NCBI GenBank assembly: GCA_963700885.1 | Contig: CAVOZJ010000034.1 | Span: forward strand, 47,242-111,241 | DNA length: 64,000 nt | Direction: 5' to 3' | Source of the DNA: Anderseniella sp963700885 | Lineage (GTDB): Bacteria; Pseudomonadota; Alphaproteobacteria; Rhizobiales; Aestuariivirgaceae | Shown here: positions 27,834 through 36,782 of the stretch, one piece after another | Position numbering within the stretch: position 1 is the first letter of the stretch | Layout of the letters: each line of letters starts with the position of its first letter | Notes under the pieces: model-generated | Databases searched by the model: none | Told to the model about the DNA's origin: nothing | Seen by the model: the letters and a program-made list of their open reading frames with translations, nothing else | Position numbers and translations under genes: made by a program

Positions 27834-27912
27834 GCCAGCGCAATCCTACGGCCTGCCAACATTGCGGGGTAATGGTTGGCCCTTGCAGAAATCAATGCCA
27901 GACCGCTGCACG

Positions 27913-28437
27913 CTACTTTGCCTTCGCGAACGCTACGGGCGGCTGCCAGCCTGCAGGCGCCATCTCGAAACCTGAAAATTCAAAGCCGGGTGATACGGTA
28001 CAGCCCGCAAGGGTCCACTTGCCGATGCTTCTGGCTGACTGCCAGACACCGGCCGGGATTACGATCTGTGGCCGCCCGCCTGCTGAAATGTCCGCGCTGA
28101 GCTGGTGGCGGGTCACCTCACTTCCATCGGGCGCCAGTGCCAACTCCAGTGCGGCTCCTGCATACCAGTGCCAGGCCTCGGCGGCGTCTACCCGATGCCA
28201 GTGGCTGACTTCACCTCGCTGGAGAAGGTAATAGATTGCCGTACCGGCACTACGCTTGCCAGGGTCTGCCGGGGCTCGCCAGGTTTCGCAATAGTGGCCG
28301 CCTTCGGGATGAGGCCTGAGGTCCAGGGCCTCTATGATCTGCGCAGCGTCGTGCATTGGACAATTCCGGTTGTCGTGGAACAGATACCTTACCAGATCAG
28401 GCCGGAGAGCTTTAGTCGAGATATCAGTTGAGCCCAT
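27913..28437 (-). CDS. DUF985 cupin protein
   Basis: 174 residues if the ATG at 28437, immediately after the mnmD stop (TGAATG), is used; family members usually begin near LDLRPHPEGGHYCETW, matching the ATG at 28356 (147 residues). The double-stranded beta-helix shows TAIYYLLQRGEVSHWHRVDAAEAWHWYAG, with the His residues expected to bind a metal, and VIPAGVWQSA. Assigned to the DUF985 cupin family; physiological substrate unknown. Coupled to mnmD. Confidence 0.85.
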   Translation of the reverse strand: MGSTDISTKALRPDLVRYLFHDNRNCPMHDAAQIIEALDLRPHPEGGHYCETWRAPADPGKRSAGTAIYYLLQRGEVSHWHRVDAAEAWHWYAGAALELALAPDGSEVTRHQLSADISAGGRPQIVIPAGVWQSARSIGKWTLAGCTVSPGFEFSGFEMAPAGWQPPVAFAKAK

Positions 28438-29193
28438 TCACCTTTGCCCGAACATCATCTCACGCTTTCCGGCGAAGCCTTTGCGTCTTGAAACGGCAAA
28501 ACCTGCTGCCTGCAGGTTGCGACGCACCCAGGCGGCTGCGGTGTAGGTTGCGAAACTGCCATTTTCGTCGGTGTGGTCAAAAACCTGCTGCATCAGGGCT
28601 GCAGACCACATGTCCGGGTTCCTGGCGGGTGAAAATCCATCCAGATACCAGGCATCGGCCAGGCCACTCCACTGCGCGACAGCATCCTCTGCCCTGCCGG
28701 GTATGACCTGCAGCATTGTTTGCTGGTCGATCTGCCAATGCTTTGGCAATGATGGCTGTTCCTGCCACCGGGATATCAGAATCCGGGAGAGCGGTTTCAG
28801 CGTTTTCCACGTTGCCAGCGCGCGTGCCATGTCACCTGCACTGATGGGGTAGCATTCAAATGACGTGAACAGAAGCTGCTGCGACGGCGAACGGGCGTCA
28901 ATCCAGTGACGCCAGGTTTCCAGGAAATTAAGCCCGGTGCCAAAGCCCAGTTCGCCAATCGTAAACTGTTCAGCGCTGTTCCAGCGGTCCGGTAACCGGT
29001 TGCCGTCAATGAAAACATAGGTTGTTTCAGACTGGCCATGCTGGCGTGAATAGAAAGTGTCATCGAACAGGGATGATCGGGGAACGGAGTCTGCCTCCCA
29101 GCTTACGGTGTGCTTGGCCAGCAGCATTTTTTCGTTGTGGAAACGCGAGTTTGGCGGCATGAGGGTTTCAGTTTCACAAATCGTATTTGCCAT
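28438..29193 (-). CDS. mnmD: tRNA (5-methylaminomethyl-2-thiouridine)(34)-methyltransferase MnmD
   Basis: 251 residues from ATG 29193. This is the methyltransferase half of MnmC, here as a free-standing protein. Signatures: DDTFYSRQHGQSETTYVFIDGN, ELGFGTGLNFLETW (SAM-binding) and the catalytic-region WYLDGFSPARNPDMWSA. It completes mnm5s2U in the tRNA wobble position. The FAD oxidoreductase half is not fused; a gene of that fold starts divergently only 11 bp away. Confidence 0.9.
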   Translation of the reverse strand: MANTICETETLMPPNSRFHNEKMLLAKHTVSWEADSVPRSSLFDDTFYSRQHGQSETTYVFIDGNRLPDRWNSAEQFTIGELGFGTGLNFLETWRHWIDARSPSQQLLFTSFECYPISAGDMARALATWKTLKPLSRILISRWQEQPSLPKHWQIDQQTMLQVIPGRAEDAVAQWSGLADAWYLDGFSPARNPDMWSAALMQQVFDHTDENGSFATYTAAAWVRRNLQAAGFAVSRRKGFAGKREMMFGQR

Positions 29194-29204
29194 ATAGTGC
29201 CGCC

Positions 29205-30362
29205 ATGGCTTTACAATCAAATCAAATTCCCGCAAATCCGGACGTTATGATCGTTGGCGCCGGTGTGGTGGGCCTGTGGTGCGCCCGCAAGGCCATGCAA
29301 TCGGGTCTGAGTGTTGTAATTGTCGACAAGGCGCAAATCGGCCAGGGCGCCAGCGGCGGGATACTGGGCGCGCTGATGCCGCACCGGCCGGTAAACTGGA
29401 CAGATGCACAGACCTTTCAACTCGACGCGCTGTTGTCGCTGGAAACAGAAGTCGCCAGACTTGAAGCGGAAACCGGCCTGTCGTGCGGATATAACAGATG
29501 CGGCCGGGTGATGCCGATCAGTTCGGACGCCTTTCTGGCCGAGCACGTGCAGTGGCAGGCAGGTTCGAGACAGAGATGGCCGGCAACGTTTGCCTCGGGA
29601 GAGCCAATTTTCTGGGATATCGTGCATGGCGTGCCCAGGCCCGGCTGGCCGTTGCTGAAATCGGCCTTTGTGGCCTACAGTTTTGATACAATGAGCGCCC
29701 GAATCAATCCGCGGGGCCTGTTGAAGGCACTGGCGTTCGCCATTCAGCATGAGGCCGTAATTGTCGAAAATTGCCGCGTGGCGTCGATTTCGGAAAACGG
29801 CAGGGTGTTTCTTGCCGGCGGCACCAGCATTTCACCAGGCCGTGTCATTGTTGCAGCCGGTCATGAAAGCTTTGACCTGTTGCGTCCGGCACTGAAATGT
29901 CAGCTCGGATGGGGCGTCAAGGGCCAGGCTGTCATGTTGCGCCCGCGCACAAACGCCTTTTCCAACAAGCCGATCATCTACGGCGGCGGTACGTATGTGA
30001 TCAGCCATGATGATGGGCTTGTCGCGGTCGGGTCTACATCGTCAAACACATTCAATGACAGTGGTGTCGACGAACTGGTGTCTCACCAGTTGCTGCAACG
30101 CGCCAGCGAACTTTGCCCCGCTCTGGCTGACGCTACAATTGTCGAGCAATGGGCCGGAATCCGGCCCCGGGCCGCCGGACGCGACCCTGTTGTCGGGCGG
30201 TTGCCCACTGCGCCAAAGATCATCGTGGCGTCCGGCGGCTTCAGGATAACCCTCGGTATTGCCCACAAGATGGCGGATGCAGCTTTGGCGCTGGTGCGGG
30301 GTTCACCATGCAGGCTGCCGCGCAGTTTTTCCGTGGAGCAACATGTCGCCGAGGCGACCTGA
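29205..30362 (+). CDS. FAD-dependent oxidoreductase of the DAO fold (possible MnmC oxidase partner)
   Basis: 385 residues from ATG 29205. An N-terminal Rossmann dinucleotide site (VMIVGAGVVGLWCARKAMQS) and a DAO-type C-terminal end (PRAAGRDPVVGRLPTAPKII, SGGFRITLGIAHKMAD) identify a D-amino-acid oxidase-fold flavoprotein. The GASGGILGALMPHRP segment resembles the corresponding part of the MnmC oxidase domain. Its position divergent to mnmD fits a split MnmC, but glycine or sarcosine oxidase activity cannot be excluded. The 5' ends are only 11 bp apart, so each promoter must lie within the other gene. Confidence 0.82.
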   Translation: MALQSNQIPANPDVMIVGAGVVGLWCARKAMQSGLSVVIVDKAQIGQGASGGILGALMPHRPVNWTDAQTFQLDALLSLETEVARLEAETGLSCGYNRCGRVMPISSDAFLAEHVQWQAGSRQRWPATFASGEPIFWDIVHGVPRPGWPLLKSAFVAYSFDTMSARINPRGLLKALAFAIQHEAVIVENCRVASISENGRVFLAGGTSISPGRVIVAAGHESFDLLRPALKCQLGWGVKGQAVMLRPRTNAFSNKPIIYGGGTYVISHDDGLVAVGSTSSNTFNDSGVDELVSHQLLQRASELCPALADATIVEQWAGIRPRAAGRDPVVGRLPTAPKIIVASGGFRITLGIAHKMADAALALVRGSPCRLPRSFSVEQHVAEAT

Positions 30363-30472
30363 TTTTTGAGCCTCAACGCGATGATACCGGTTGACAACGT
30401 CATTCCCGGGCATACGGATATATTTCAGGCCGCGAAATTTGCGGCTGCCGGAAATGTTGGAAAGGAAAACTC

Positions 30473-31285
30473 ATGCTCGACCTGGGAAACCGCGTATCGA
30501 TCTACCAGCCGGAACAGGAGGGACTGATCTTTCCGGCAGTGCCTGAATTCGACAATGCTGAGGACGAACGGCGGCACCGGAAGCAACGGCTTGTTGCGGC
30601 CTGCCGTGCATTTGCGCTTGAGGACTTTGACTATGGTTTTGCCGGGCACCTTACCGTGCGGGACCCGGAACGGCCCGAATTGTACTGGACCAATCCGATG
30701 TGTGTTCACTTCGCGAAGGTGAAGATGTCGAACCTGATCCTGGTGGATCACCATGGGCGGGTTGTCGAAGGAACATATGCGGTGAACCGCGCCGGGTTCG
30801 TGCTGCATGCAAATGTCCACGAAGCCCATCCAGACATTATTGCCATGTGTCACGCGCATACAGTCTACGGAACCGCCTGGGCTGCCACGGGCCGGCCGAT
30901 CGAGCCGATAACCCAGGATGCATGCGCATTCTTCGAGGACCACGTGATCATCGGCGACGAGGCCGGTGCGGTGGCCGTGGAAAATCATGCCGGGTCAAAT
31001 GTCGCGAAGGCGTTTGCCGGCGTGAAGGCCGCGATCCACCAGAACCATGGCCTGCTGACCGCCAGCCGCCATAGCATTGAGGCTGCCGCCTTCTGGTTTA
31101 TGGCGCTGGAACGTTGCTGCAGGCAGCAACTGGCTATTGCAGCGTCGGGAATCAAACCGATCCATGTACCGGTAGATCGCGCCCGCTACAGCCGCGAACA
31201 TGTAGGCAGCGAGTATATCGGCTGGCTGCATTTCCAGACTATCTGGGATCAGCTGAAGACAGATCAGCCGGACATGTTCGACTGA
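30473..31285 (+). CDS. Class II aldolase/adducin-domain protein
   Basis: 270 residues. Class II aldolase fold: the zinc-ligand region AMCHAHTVYGTAWAATGRPI is preceded by GFVLHANVHEAHPDI, and the third-ligand site is IHQNHGLLT. Enzymes of this family cleave sugar phosphates or decarboxylate, but many soil and marine homologues act on unknown small molecules. The position just upstream of a TRAP transporter and amidohydrolase suggests part of a catabolic locus. ATG 30473 is preceded by GGAAAGGAAA. Confidence 0.86.
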   Translation: MLDLGNRVSIYQPEQEGLIFPAVPEFDNAEDERRHRKQRLVAACRAFALEDFDYGFAGHLTVRDPERPELYWTNPMCVHFAKVKMSNLILVDHHGRVVEGTYAVNRAGFVLHANVHEAHPDIIAMCHAHTVYGTAWAATGRPIEPITQDACAFFEDHVIIGDEAGAVAVENHAGSNVAKAFAGVKAAIHQNHGLLTASRHSIEAAAFWFMALERCCRQQLAIAASGIKPIHVPVDRARYSREHVGSEYIGWLHFQTIWDQLKTDQPDMFD

Positions 31286-31569
31286 AACGGTCGCGCGGCC
31301 GCCGCTTAAGATTGGCGAAATGCGCGATCTGAATTTCCAGCTGGAAATGCCCGGACAATAGAGCAGCTATTACAGCCTCCAGGCCGGCTTTGCGGGCCCG
31401 GAACTTTTACCGAAGGGTCAAAAGTCAGGTACTTTGGTATTACCTGAGTGGAAAACAGTTGAGAATACTGTCACTTGCGTTATGAATTACTGTCAAACCA
31501 CGAACATCCCTGTCTGTCCGGACGCGTATGGAACAAGGTGGTTTGCCACAGTATCAGGAGGAAGTCCCC

Positions 31570-32571
31570 ATGAAATATCTCAAGTCAATATTCGCCGCCG
31601 CCAGCCTTCTGGCCCTGTCGTCAACTGGCGCCTTTGCCCAGTGCGATGACGGCGAAATGGTCATCAAGTTCTCACACGTCGTAAAGGACACCGGGCATCC
31701 CAAGGGTGATGCGGCCACGGCGCTTGCCGAGCGTATCAACAAGGACATGAACGGCAAGGCATGCATGGAGGTGTTTCCCAACTCAACCTTGTTCGATGAT
31801 GACAAGGTGATGGAGGCGCTGTTGCTCGGCGATGTCCAGTTGGCGGCTCCCTCGCTGTCGAAGTTCGAAGCCTATACGCTGAAGTACCGGCTGTTCGATC
31901 TGCCGTTCCTGTGGCAGGACCTGATCGCCTTCGACAAGTTTCTGGAATTGGAAGCTGCCGCCAACCTGCTCAACGCCGTCAATGACAACGGCTTCCAGGG
32001 CCTGGGGATCTGGAGTTCGGGCATGAAGCAATTCTCCGCCAAAAAGCCATTGCTTGTGCCCACCGATGCCAATGGGCTGAAGTTTCGCGTCCAGACTTCC
32101 GACGTTGCCGTGGCCATGATCGAGGCCATGGGCGCCTCGGCTCAGAAGCTGGCCTTCAAGGAAGTTTACGGCGCTCTCCAGACCGGCGTGGTGGATGGCC
32201 AGGAAAACACCTGGTCCAACATTTATACCCAGAAGTTCTTCGAGGTCCAGGACGGCGTGACAGAAACCAACCACCAGGTTCTGGCCTATGGCGTGGTGAC
32301 CTCCAAGGAGTGGCTGGACGGCTTGCCGGAAGATGTGCGCACGCAGTTCCTGCAGATCCTGAAGGAAGTGACCAAGGAAGCCAACGGCAACGTTGCCAAG
32401 CAGGAAGCTGCCAACCGCGAAAACATTCTGAAGGCCGGCGGCACGATCCGCGAACTGACGCCTCAACAGCGCAAGACATGGGTCGACACGATGAGGCCGG
32501 TCTGGACCAAGTTCGAGGGCGACATCGGCAAGGACCTGATCGACTCCGCTGCTGCGAGCAACGATCAGTAG
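31570..32571 (+). CDS. TRAP transporter solute-binding protein (DctP family)
   Basis: 333 residues from ATG 31570 with AGGAGG at ideal spacing. A signal peptide (YLKSIFAAASLLALSSTGAF, cleavage before QCDDG) targets it to the periplasm. The mature DctP fold shows MVIKFSHVVKDTGHPKGDAA and GLKFRVQTSDVAVAMIEAMGASAQ, a region that holds the carboxylate-binding Arg. The ligand is likely an organic acid, identity unknown. It is followed by the two permease genes; a palindromic repeat lies in the 183-bp gap before the small permease. Confidence 0.92.
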   Translation: MKYLKSIFAAASLLALSSTGAFAQCDDGEMVIKFSHVVKDTGHPKGDAATALAERINKDMNGKACMEVFPNSTLFDDDKVMEALLLGDVQLAAPSLSKFEAYTLKYRLFDLPFLWQDLIAFDKFLELEAAANLLNAVNDNGFQGLGIWSSGMKQFSAKKPLLVPTDANGLKFRVQTSDVAVAMIEAMGASAQKLAFKEVYGALQTGVVDGQENTWSNIYTQKFFEVQDGVTETNHQVLAYGVVTSKEWLDGLPEDVRTQFLQILKEVTKEANGNVAKQEAANRENILKAGGTIRELTPQQRKTWVDTMRPVWTKFEGDIGKDLIDSAAASNDQ

Positions 32572-32688
32572 CAGCCATGCAGCGCGTTGCGGCACGGTCC
32601 CGCACTGTCGGGGCCGTACCGCCCCGGCGCCAACTGGAGCGGCACGGGGTCAGATGAACCCATGAAGTCGCTCCAGCACTTTGGAATT

Positions 32689-32736
32689 GATCGGGTTTGT
32701 GGTTTTTGACTGATTCAATCAGAAACCATACTGATC
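32689..32736. repeat. Short palindromic repeat, copy 3
   Basis: A 48-bp dyad with arms GATCGGGTTTGTGGTTTTTG and (TC)AGAAACCATACTGATC around TGATTCAATCA. Same family as copies 1, 2 and 4. It sits between the genes for the binding protein and the small permease, where a hairpin would reduce read-through or stabilise the dctP-like mRNA. Confidence 0.65.
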
Positions 32737-32754
32737 CAACGGGGAGGGAGGGGC

Positions 32755-33426
32755 ATGCTGATTGGCCTAGTTACGCTTGCAGTTGTCGTGGCGTTCTTTC
32801 TGCTGGAGCGCTGGCGTCCGCACGTGGTCGCGCGGTTCGAGGAGAACTTCCTGGCCACACTGCTTGCCATCATTACGCTGGTTTCATTTTTTCAGGTCAT
32901 TGCACGGTACGGGTTCAACACCGGCTGGGGTGGAGCGCTCGAGTTCACCCGTATCATGTTTGCCTGGATGATCCTTTTCGGCATGAGCTACGGCGTCAGG
33001 ACCGGCACACACCTGGGCGTTGATGCGGCTATCCGGCTGTTCCCGAAACCATTGTTCAAGGCGGCTGCGATATTCGGTGCGCTGTGCAGCGTCACCTACG
33101 GCGTCATGCTGCTGTCGGCCGACTGGATGCAGGTCCTGGGAGCAAAGACATCCGGCGGCGCGATCACCTACTGGTCCAAGTTCTACCAGGTCGGTATCGG
33201 GCTGGATGACCTGCGTTTTCCGGAGTGGATGCAAACCGCCTTCGGCGTGCAGGAGCGCGTGCACCGCTGGATTGCCTACCTGATGCTGCCGATCGGACTC
33301 GGGTTGTTTGTGTTCCGCTGCGTGGAGGCAGTCGTCCAGATCGCCACAGGCAAGCGCGAACTGATGGTGGCAGGGCACGAGGCTGAAGAACTGGTGGCCG
33401 AGAACAAGGGCACGGTGGGAGACTAA
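32755..33426 (+). CDS. TRAP transporter small permease (DctQ family)
   Basis: 223 residues with four predicted membrane helices (LIGLVTLAVVVAFFLL, LATLLAIITLVSFFQVIARY, the segment FAWMILFGMSYGVRTG, and a later pair). The VRTGTHLGVDA motif is typical of DctQ. It is longer than the common 160-170 residues because of a periplasmic or cytoplasmic insert (about 125-160). The ATG follows a strong GGGAGGGG site. The large permease starts 5 bp downstream. Confidence 0.9.
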   Translation: MLIGLVTLAVVVAFFLLERWRPHVVARFEENFLATLLAIITLVSFFQVIARYGFNTGWGGALEFTRIMFAWMILFGMSYGVRTGTHLGVDAAIRLFPKPLFKAAAIFGALCSVTYGVMLLSADWMQVLGAKTSGGAITYWSKFYQVGIGLDDLRFPEWMQTAFGVQERVHRWIAYLMLPIGLGLFVFRCVEAVVQIATGKRELMVAGHEAEELVAENKGTVGD

Positions 33427-33431
33427 CGGCC

Positions 33432-35051
33432 ATGGAAGCTGGAATTCTGTTCGTCCTCGTTCTGGTGCTGCTGTTTCTTGGCGTACCAATCGCCGTCGCG
33501 CTGGGCCTGTCCAGTATCATCATCATCGCGTTCTTCTCGACCGACTCCATGTCGTCTGTGGCGCTGCAACTGTTCACCGCCTCGCAGAATTACACATTGC
33601 TGGCCATTCCGTTCTTCATTCTGGCGTCGTCGTTCATGTCGACCGGCGGCGTGGCCCGCCGCATCATCCGGTTTGCCATTGCTTCTGTCGGGCATTTCCG
33701 TGGCGGGCTGGCCATGGCCTCGGTGATGGCGTGTATGCTGTTTGCCGCGCTGTCGGGGTCCTCACCGGCAACTGTGGTGGCGATTGGCACGATCGCAATT
33801 GCCGGGATGCGCCAGGTTGGTTACTCGAAAGAATTTGCCGCAGGCATCATCGCCAATGCCGGCACGCTCGGCATCCTGATCCCTCCGTCGATCGTGATGG
33901 TGGTTTACTCGGCTGCCACCGATGTTTCCGTCGGCCGCATGTTCCTGGCCGGGGTGGTGCCGGGGCTGGTGGCCGGCCTGATGCTGATGCTGGCAATCTA
34001 CGTGATGGCCCGGTTCAAGGATCTTCCTGCGGAAGAGTGGAAGGGTTTCATCGAGATTCTTGAAGGCGGCAAACAGGCAGGCTGGGGCCTTTTCCTGATT
34101 ATCATCATAATTGGCGGCATCTATGGCGGCGTGTTCACGCCAACCGAGGCGGCGGCGGTAGCGGCAGTCTATTCATTCTTTATTGCCCTGTTCGTCTATC
34201 GCGACATGGGACCGATGAAGGGAGAGGCGTGGGTGCGCGAAAGTGATGGCCGGGAAGCGCGCATCGGCTTTTCCGCAGTGGTCTACGCAATGTCATTCTT
34301 CTTTGTGTGGATGATCCTTTCGTTCTTCATCACCTCCGAATGGCAAGGCGTCACCTTCGGTGGCCGCGCACTGGTGGGGCTCATACTGTCGCTGGCAATC
34401 ATGCTGGCCTACGCTGTGTGGCGCGATCCGCAATCCAACCCCCTCGGCCTGCCACGCTTCCTGGCGGCGTCGCTGCCGGTCTGGAGCCGCAACCTCGTGC
34501 TGATGGGCCGTAATTTTCCGCGAGCCTTCTTCAACGAGGAAACCCGCAAGGTGATGGTGGATTCCTCGAAGACCATCATAATGCTCATGTTCATCATTGT
34601 GAACGCGTTGCTGTTTGCCCACGTGCTGACCTCGGAACGCATTCCCCAGGCGATCACCGACTGGATGATCGGGGCGGGCTTCAACTGGTTCACCTTCCTG
34701 ATTGCGGTCAACCTTCTGCTGCTGCTGGGCGGGCAGTTCATGGAGCCGTCGGGCCTGTTGCTGATCGTGGCACCGGTAGTGTTTCCTATTGCGATGGAGC
34801 TCGGTGTCGACCCGGTACACCTCGGCATCATCATGGTCGTGAACATGGAGATCGGCATGATCACGCCGCCCATCGGGCTCAACCTGTTCGTGACATCCGG
34901 CATCACCGGCATGTCGCTGGTGCAGGTGGTACGCGCAGCCCTGCCATTCGTGGCGGTGTTGTTCGCTTTCCTGATCCTGGTGACTTATGTGCCGATGCTG
35001 TCCACGTGGCTGCCCTACAGCCTGATGGGACCGGAGATCGTCACCCGGTAG
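33432..35051 (+). CDS. TRAP transporter large permease (DctM family), enlarged
   Basis: 539 residues against about 425 for standard DctM. Characteristic motifs: AGIIANAGTLGILIPPSI, FTPTEAAAVAAVYSFF and the C-terminal MITPPIGLNLFVTSGI. The extra roughly 110 residues lie in the middle (about 245-365) and include a polar loop plus at least two additional hydrophobic stretches (VVYAMSFFFVWMILSFF, RALVGLILSLAIMLAYAV). It uses Na+/H+ gradients to drive uptake of the solute delivered by the binding protein. Confidence 0.92.
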   Translation: MEAGILFVLVLVLLFLGVPIAVALGLSSIIIIAFFSTDSMSSVALQLFTASQNYTLLAIPFFILASSFMSTGGVARRIIRFAIASVGHFRGGLAMASVMACMLFAALSGSSPATVVAIGTIAIAGMRQVGYSKEFAAGIIANAGTLGILIPPSIVMVVYSAATDVSVGRMFLAGVVPGLVAGLMLMLAIYVMARFKDLPAEEWKGFIEILEGGKQAGWGLFLIIIIIGGIYGGVFTPTEAAAVAAVYSFFIALFVYRDMGPMKGEAWVRESDGREARIGFSAVVYAMSFFFVWMILSFFITSEWQGVTFGGRALVGLILSLAIMLAYAVWRDPQSNPLGLPRFLAASLPVWSRNLVLMGRNFPRAFFNEETRKVMVDSSKTIIMLMFIIVNALLFAHVLTSERIPQAITDWMIGAGFNWFTFLIAVNLLLLLGGQFMEPSGLLLIVAPVVFPIAMELGVDPVHLGIIMVVNMEIGMITPPIGLNLFVTSGITGMSLVQVVRAALPFVAVLFAFLILVTYVPMLSTWLPYSLMGPEIVTR

Positions 35052-35065
35052 CATCGAGGCAGCCG

Positions 35066-36460
35066 TTAGATATTTCCACATGGACACAGGCCCGGGTGGG
35101 CAACGCCGCCGAGACTGCTGACGAGTTCTGACCATTCAGGCAGGTGGCGCTGCAGTGCCGCAAGGGCTGTTGCTTCATCCAGGCCTGAGACCTTGCGGTC
35201 CTCCATGACAACCCGGCCGTCAATCACGCTGGTGACCACATCTGAAGCCCGCGCGTAATAGGCGATGGAAGAATAATCCCCATAGAACGGGGCCAGGTGC
35301 GGCTGATCGAGATCGATCTGGATCAGATCTGCCTTAAAACCTTCCGTCAGTTCGCCAATGCTTGCGTCCAGGCCCAGTACCGCGGCACTGCCGGCAGTGG
35401 CACGCCACATGGCCTCGCGGCTTGTGAAAGCATCGTGGCGCCCCTGGATGAGCCGCAGCGCATTCATGGCATTGCGCATGGCCTCGAACGGATCGTTCAT
35501 CATCCAGTCCGTCGCAAGTCCCCAGGTGAGATTGCGGTCATTGATTGCCGGGATATCGGGATAGACGCCGCGCCGGGGGTAGATGGTCGAGCAATGGGCA
35601 TAGCGCGCGCCGGTGTCGCGCACCGCATCCAGGTCTGCGTCACTTGCGAAGGTCAGGTGAGCGACGACCGTATTTTCATCCAGTTCACCCAGGTCACGAA
35701 GGTATTCGGCGGGGCCCTTGCCGTGTTCGGCGAAGATATAATCGACCTCGCCCCTTGACTGGGCCACGTGGGTATGACAGCCGACACCGAGGCGGCGGGC
35801 TTCCGAACCGGCTTCACGATGCAGCGCTGATGAGCAGGTGTCGGTGGCATGGGGACCTATGCGGGCGCAGATCAGGCCGTTGCGTTCACCGTGCCAGGTT
35901 TCCACAAGATCGACCCCCCGGCGCAGGCGCTGCTCGCCAATCTCCGGGTATCGCGTGTAGTCATTGGCGTGCAGGTTCTCCAGCTTGACGTCGAAAACCT
36001 TGTAGGCAATCTGGGCGCGCAGGCCCGACTGGAGGCAGGATTCCACCAGGGCTTCGGGCTCGTACCAGATATCATTTATGGTGGTTATGCCAGCCTTGAT
36101 CATGTCGAAGGTGCCGACCACGGCAAGGTCGCGCCATTGCTCCGGGGTGATGTGCCTTTCTCCTCTGAAGGCAACCTGGTAGAGTGCGGCGCCGCCGGCG
36201 CCATCGTCGCTCTGGCTGCGGAAGAGGATTGAACCGGTATGGCTATGGCAATTGACGAAACCGGGCAGCACAGCTTTCCCTGACCCTGAAATTTTCCGTT
36301 CCGGCGCCCAGAAACCCGCCTCCCTGCAGGGACCGGCATAAACGATATTACCCGCGCTTACCGCGACCTCGCCACCCAACACGATGTCGCCGTCCGCCCG
36401 CATCGGATACAGGAAATCGGCGCCAATCAGGAGATCTATCTGTTGTGGTTCACGCATCAT
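35066..36460 (-). CDS. Amidohydrolase-family deaminase/chlorohydrolase-like enzyme
   Basis: 464 residues, subtype III amidohydrolase. Metal ligands: VNCHSHTGS (HxH), His in GVGCHTHVAQS, His in VVAHLTF and Asp in GLATDWMM. N-terminal composite beta-sandwich (GKAVLPGFVN) and C-terminal DLIQIDL are typical. Relatives include S-adenosylhomocysteine/methylthioadenosine deaminases, guanine deaminase and atrazine-type hydrolases. It is convergent with the TRAP permease genes (14-bp gap), so the transported compound may be its substrate or a precursor; that link is inferred. Confidence 0.88.
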   Translation of the reverse strand: MMREPQQIDLLIGADFLYPMRADGDIVLGGEVAVSAGNIVYAGPCREAGFWAPERKISGSGKAVLPGFVNCHSHTGSILFRSQSDDGAGGAALYQVAFRGERHITPEQWRDLAVVGTFDMIKAGITTINDIWYEPEALVESCLQSGLRAQIAYKVFDVKLENLHANDYTRYPEIGEQRLRRGVDLVETWHGERNGLICARIGPHATDTCSSALHREAGSEARRLGVGCHTHVAQSRGEVDYIFAEHGKGPAEYLRDLGELDENTVVAHLTFASDADLDAVRDTGARYAHCSTIYPRRGVYPDIPAINDRNLTWGLATDWMMNDPFEAMRNAMNALRLIQGRHDAFTSREAMWRATAGSAAVLGLDASIGELTEGFKADLIQIDLDQPHLAPFYGDYSSIAYYARASDVVTSVIDGRVVMEDRKVSGLDEATALAALQRHLPEWSELVSSLGGVAHPGLCPCGNI

Positions 36461-36782
36461 CGATTGCGGGCCTGCCGTTGTGTGTTGCCAGACGTTTTCG
36501 AACGGAAGACGGATTGGGTCAACGGAACACCTGATTCATCCCTGGGATTATTCTAGGCGGTGGATCCGGGGTGTTACAAGCACCCGTTTGCTGCAGGATG
36601 CACGGCTTTCTGTCATTGCCGGCGACCGGGGCAGGCGATCCGGCAATTCCTGATTTCAGGGCCGCAGAAGCCCTCCTGCAACAGGCATGCGGCTGCAGTA
36701 ATTCAATGCTTGCCCGGCCAGCCGGTTGCGGGCACCATCGGCTTTCCAAATCTTCTCCCCCTGTGGCAAGGTCTATCCATCC
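36461..36782. other. Intergenic region between amidohydrolase and EamA genes
   Basis: 322 bp between divergent genes. Expected to hold two promoters. A small dyad (GGTG around a TTACAAG loop then CACC, near 36570) is present but too weak to call. I see no credible ORF or RNA gene. Confidence 0.4.

Noticed and set aside
31412..31441. A third, degenerate MITE-like end (AAGGGTCAA ... CTTTGGTAT)
   Set aside because: Only one partial end is visible and no partner was found upstream, so I do not call an element.
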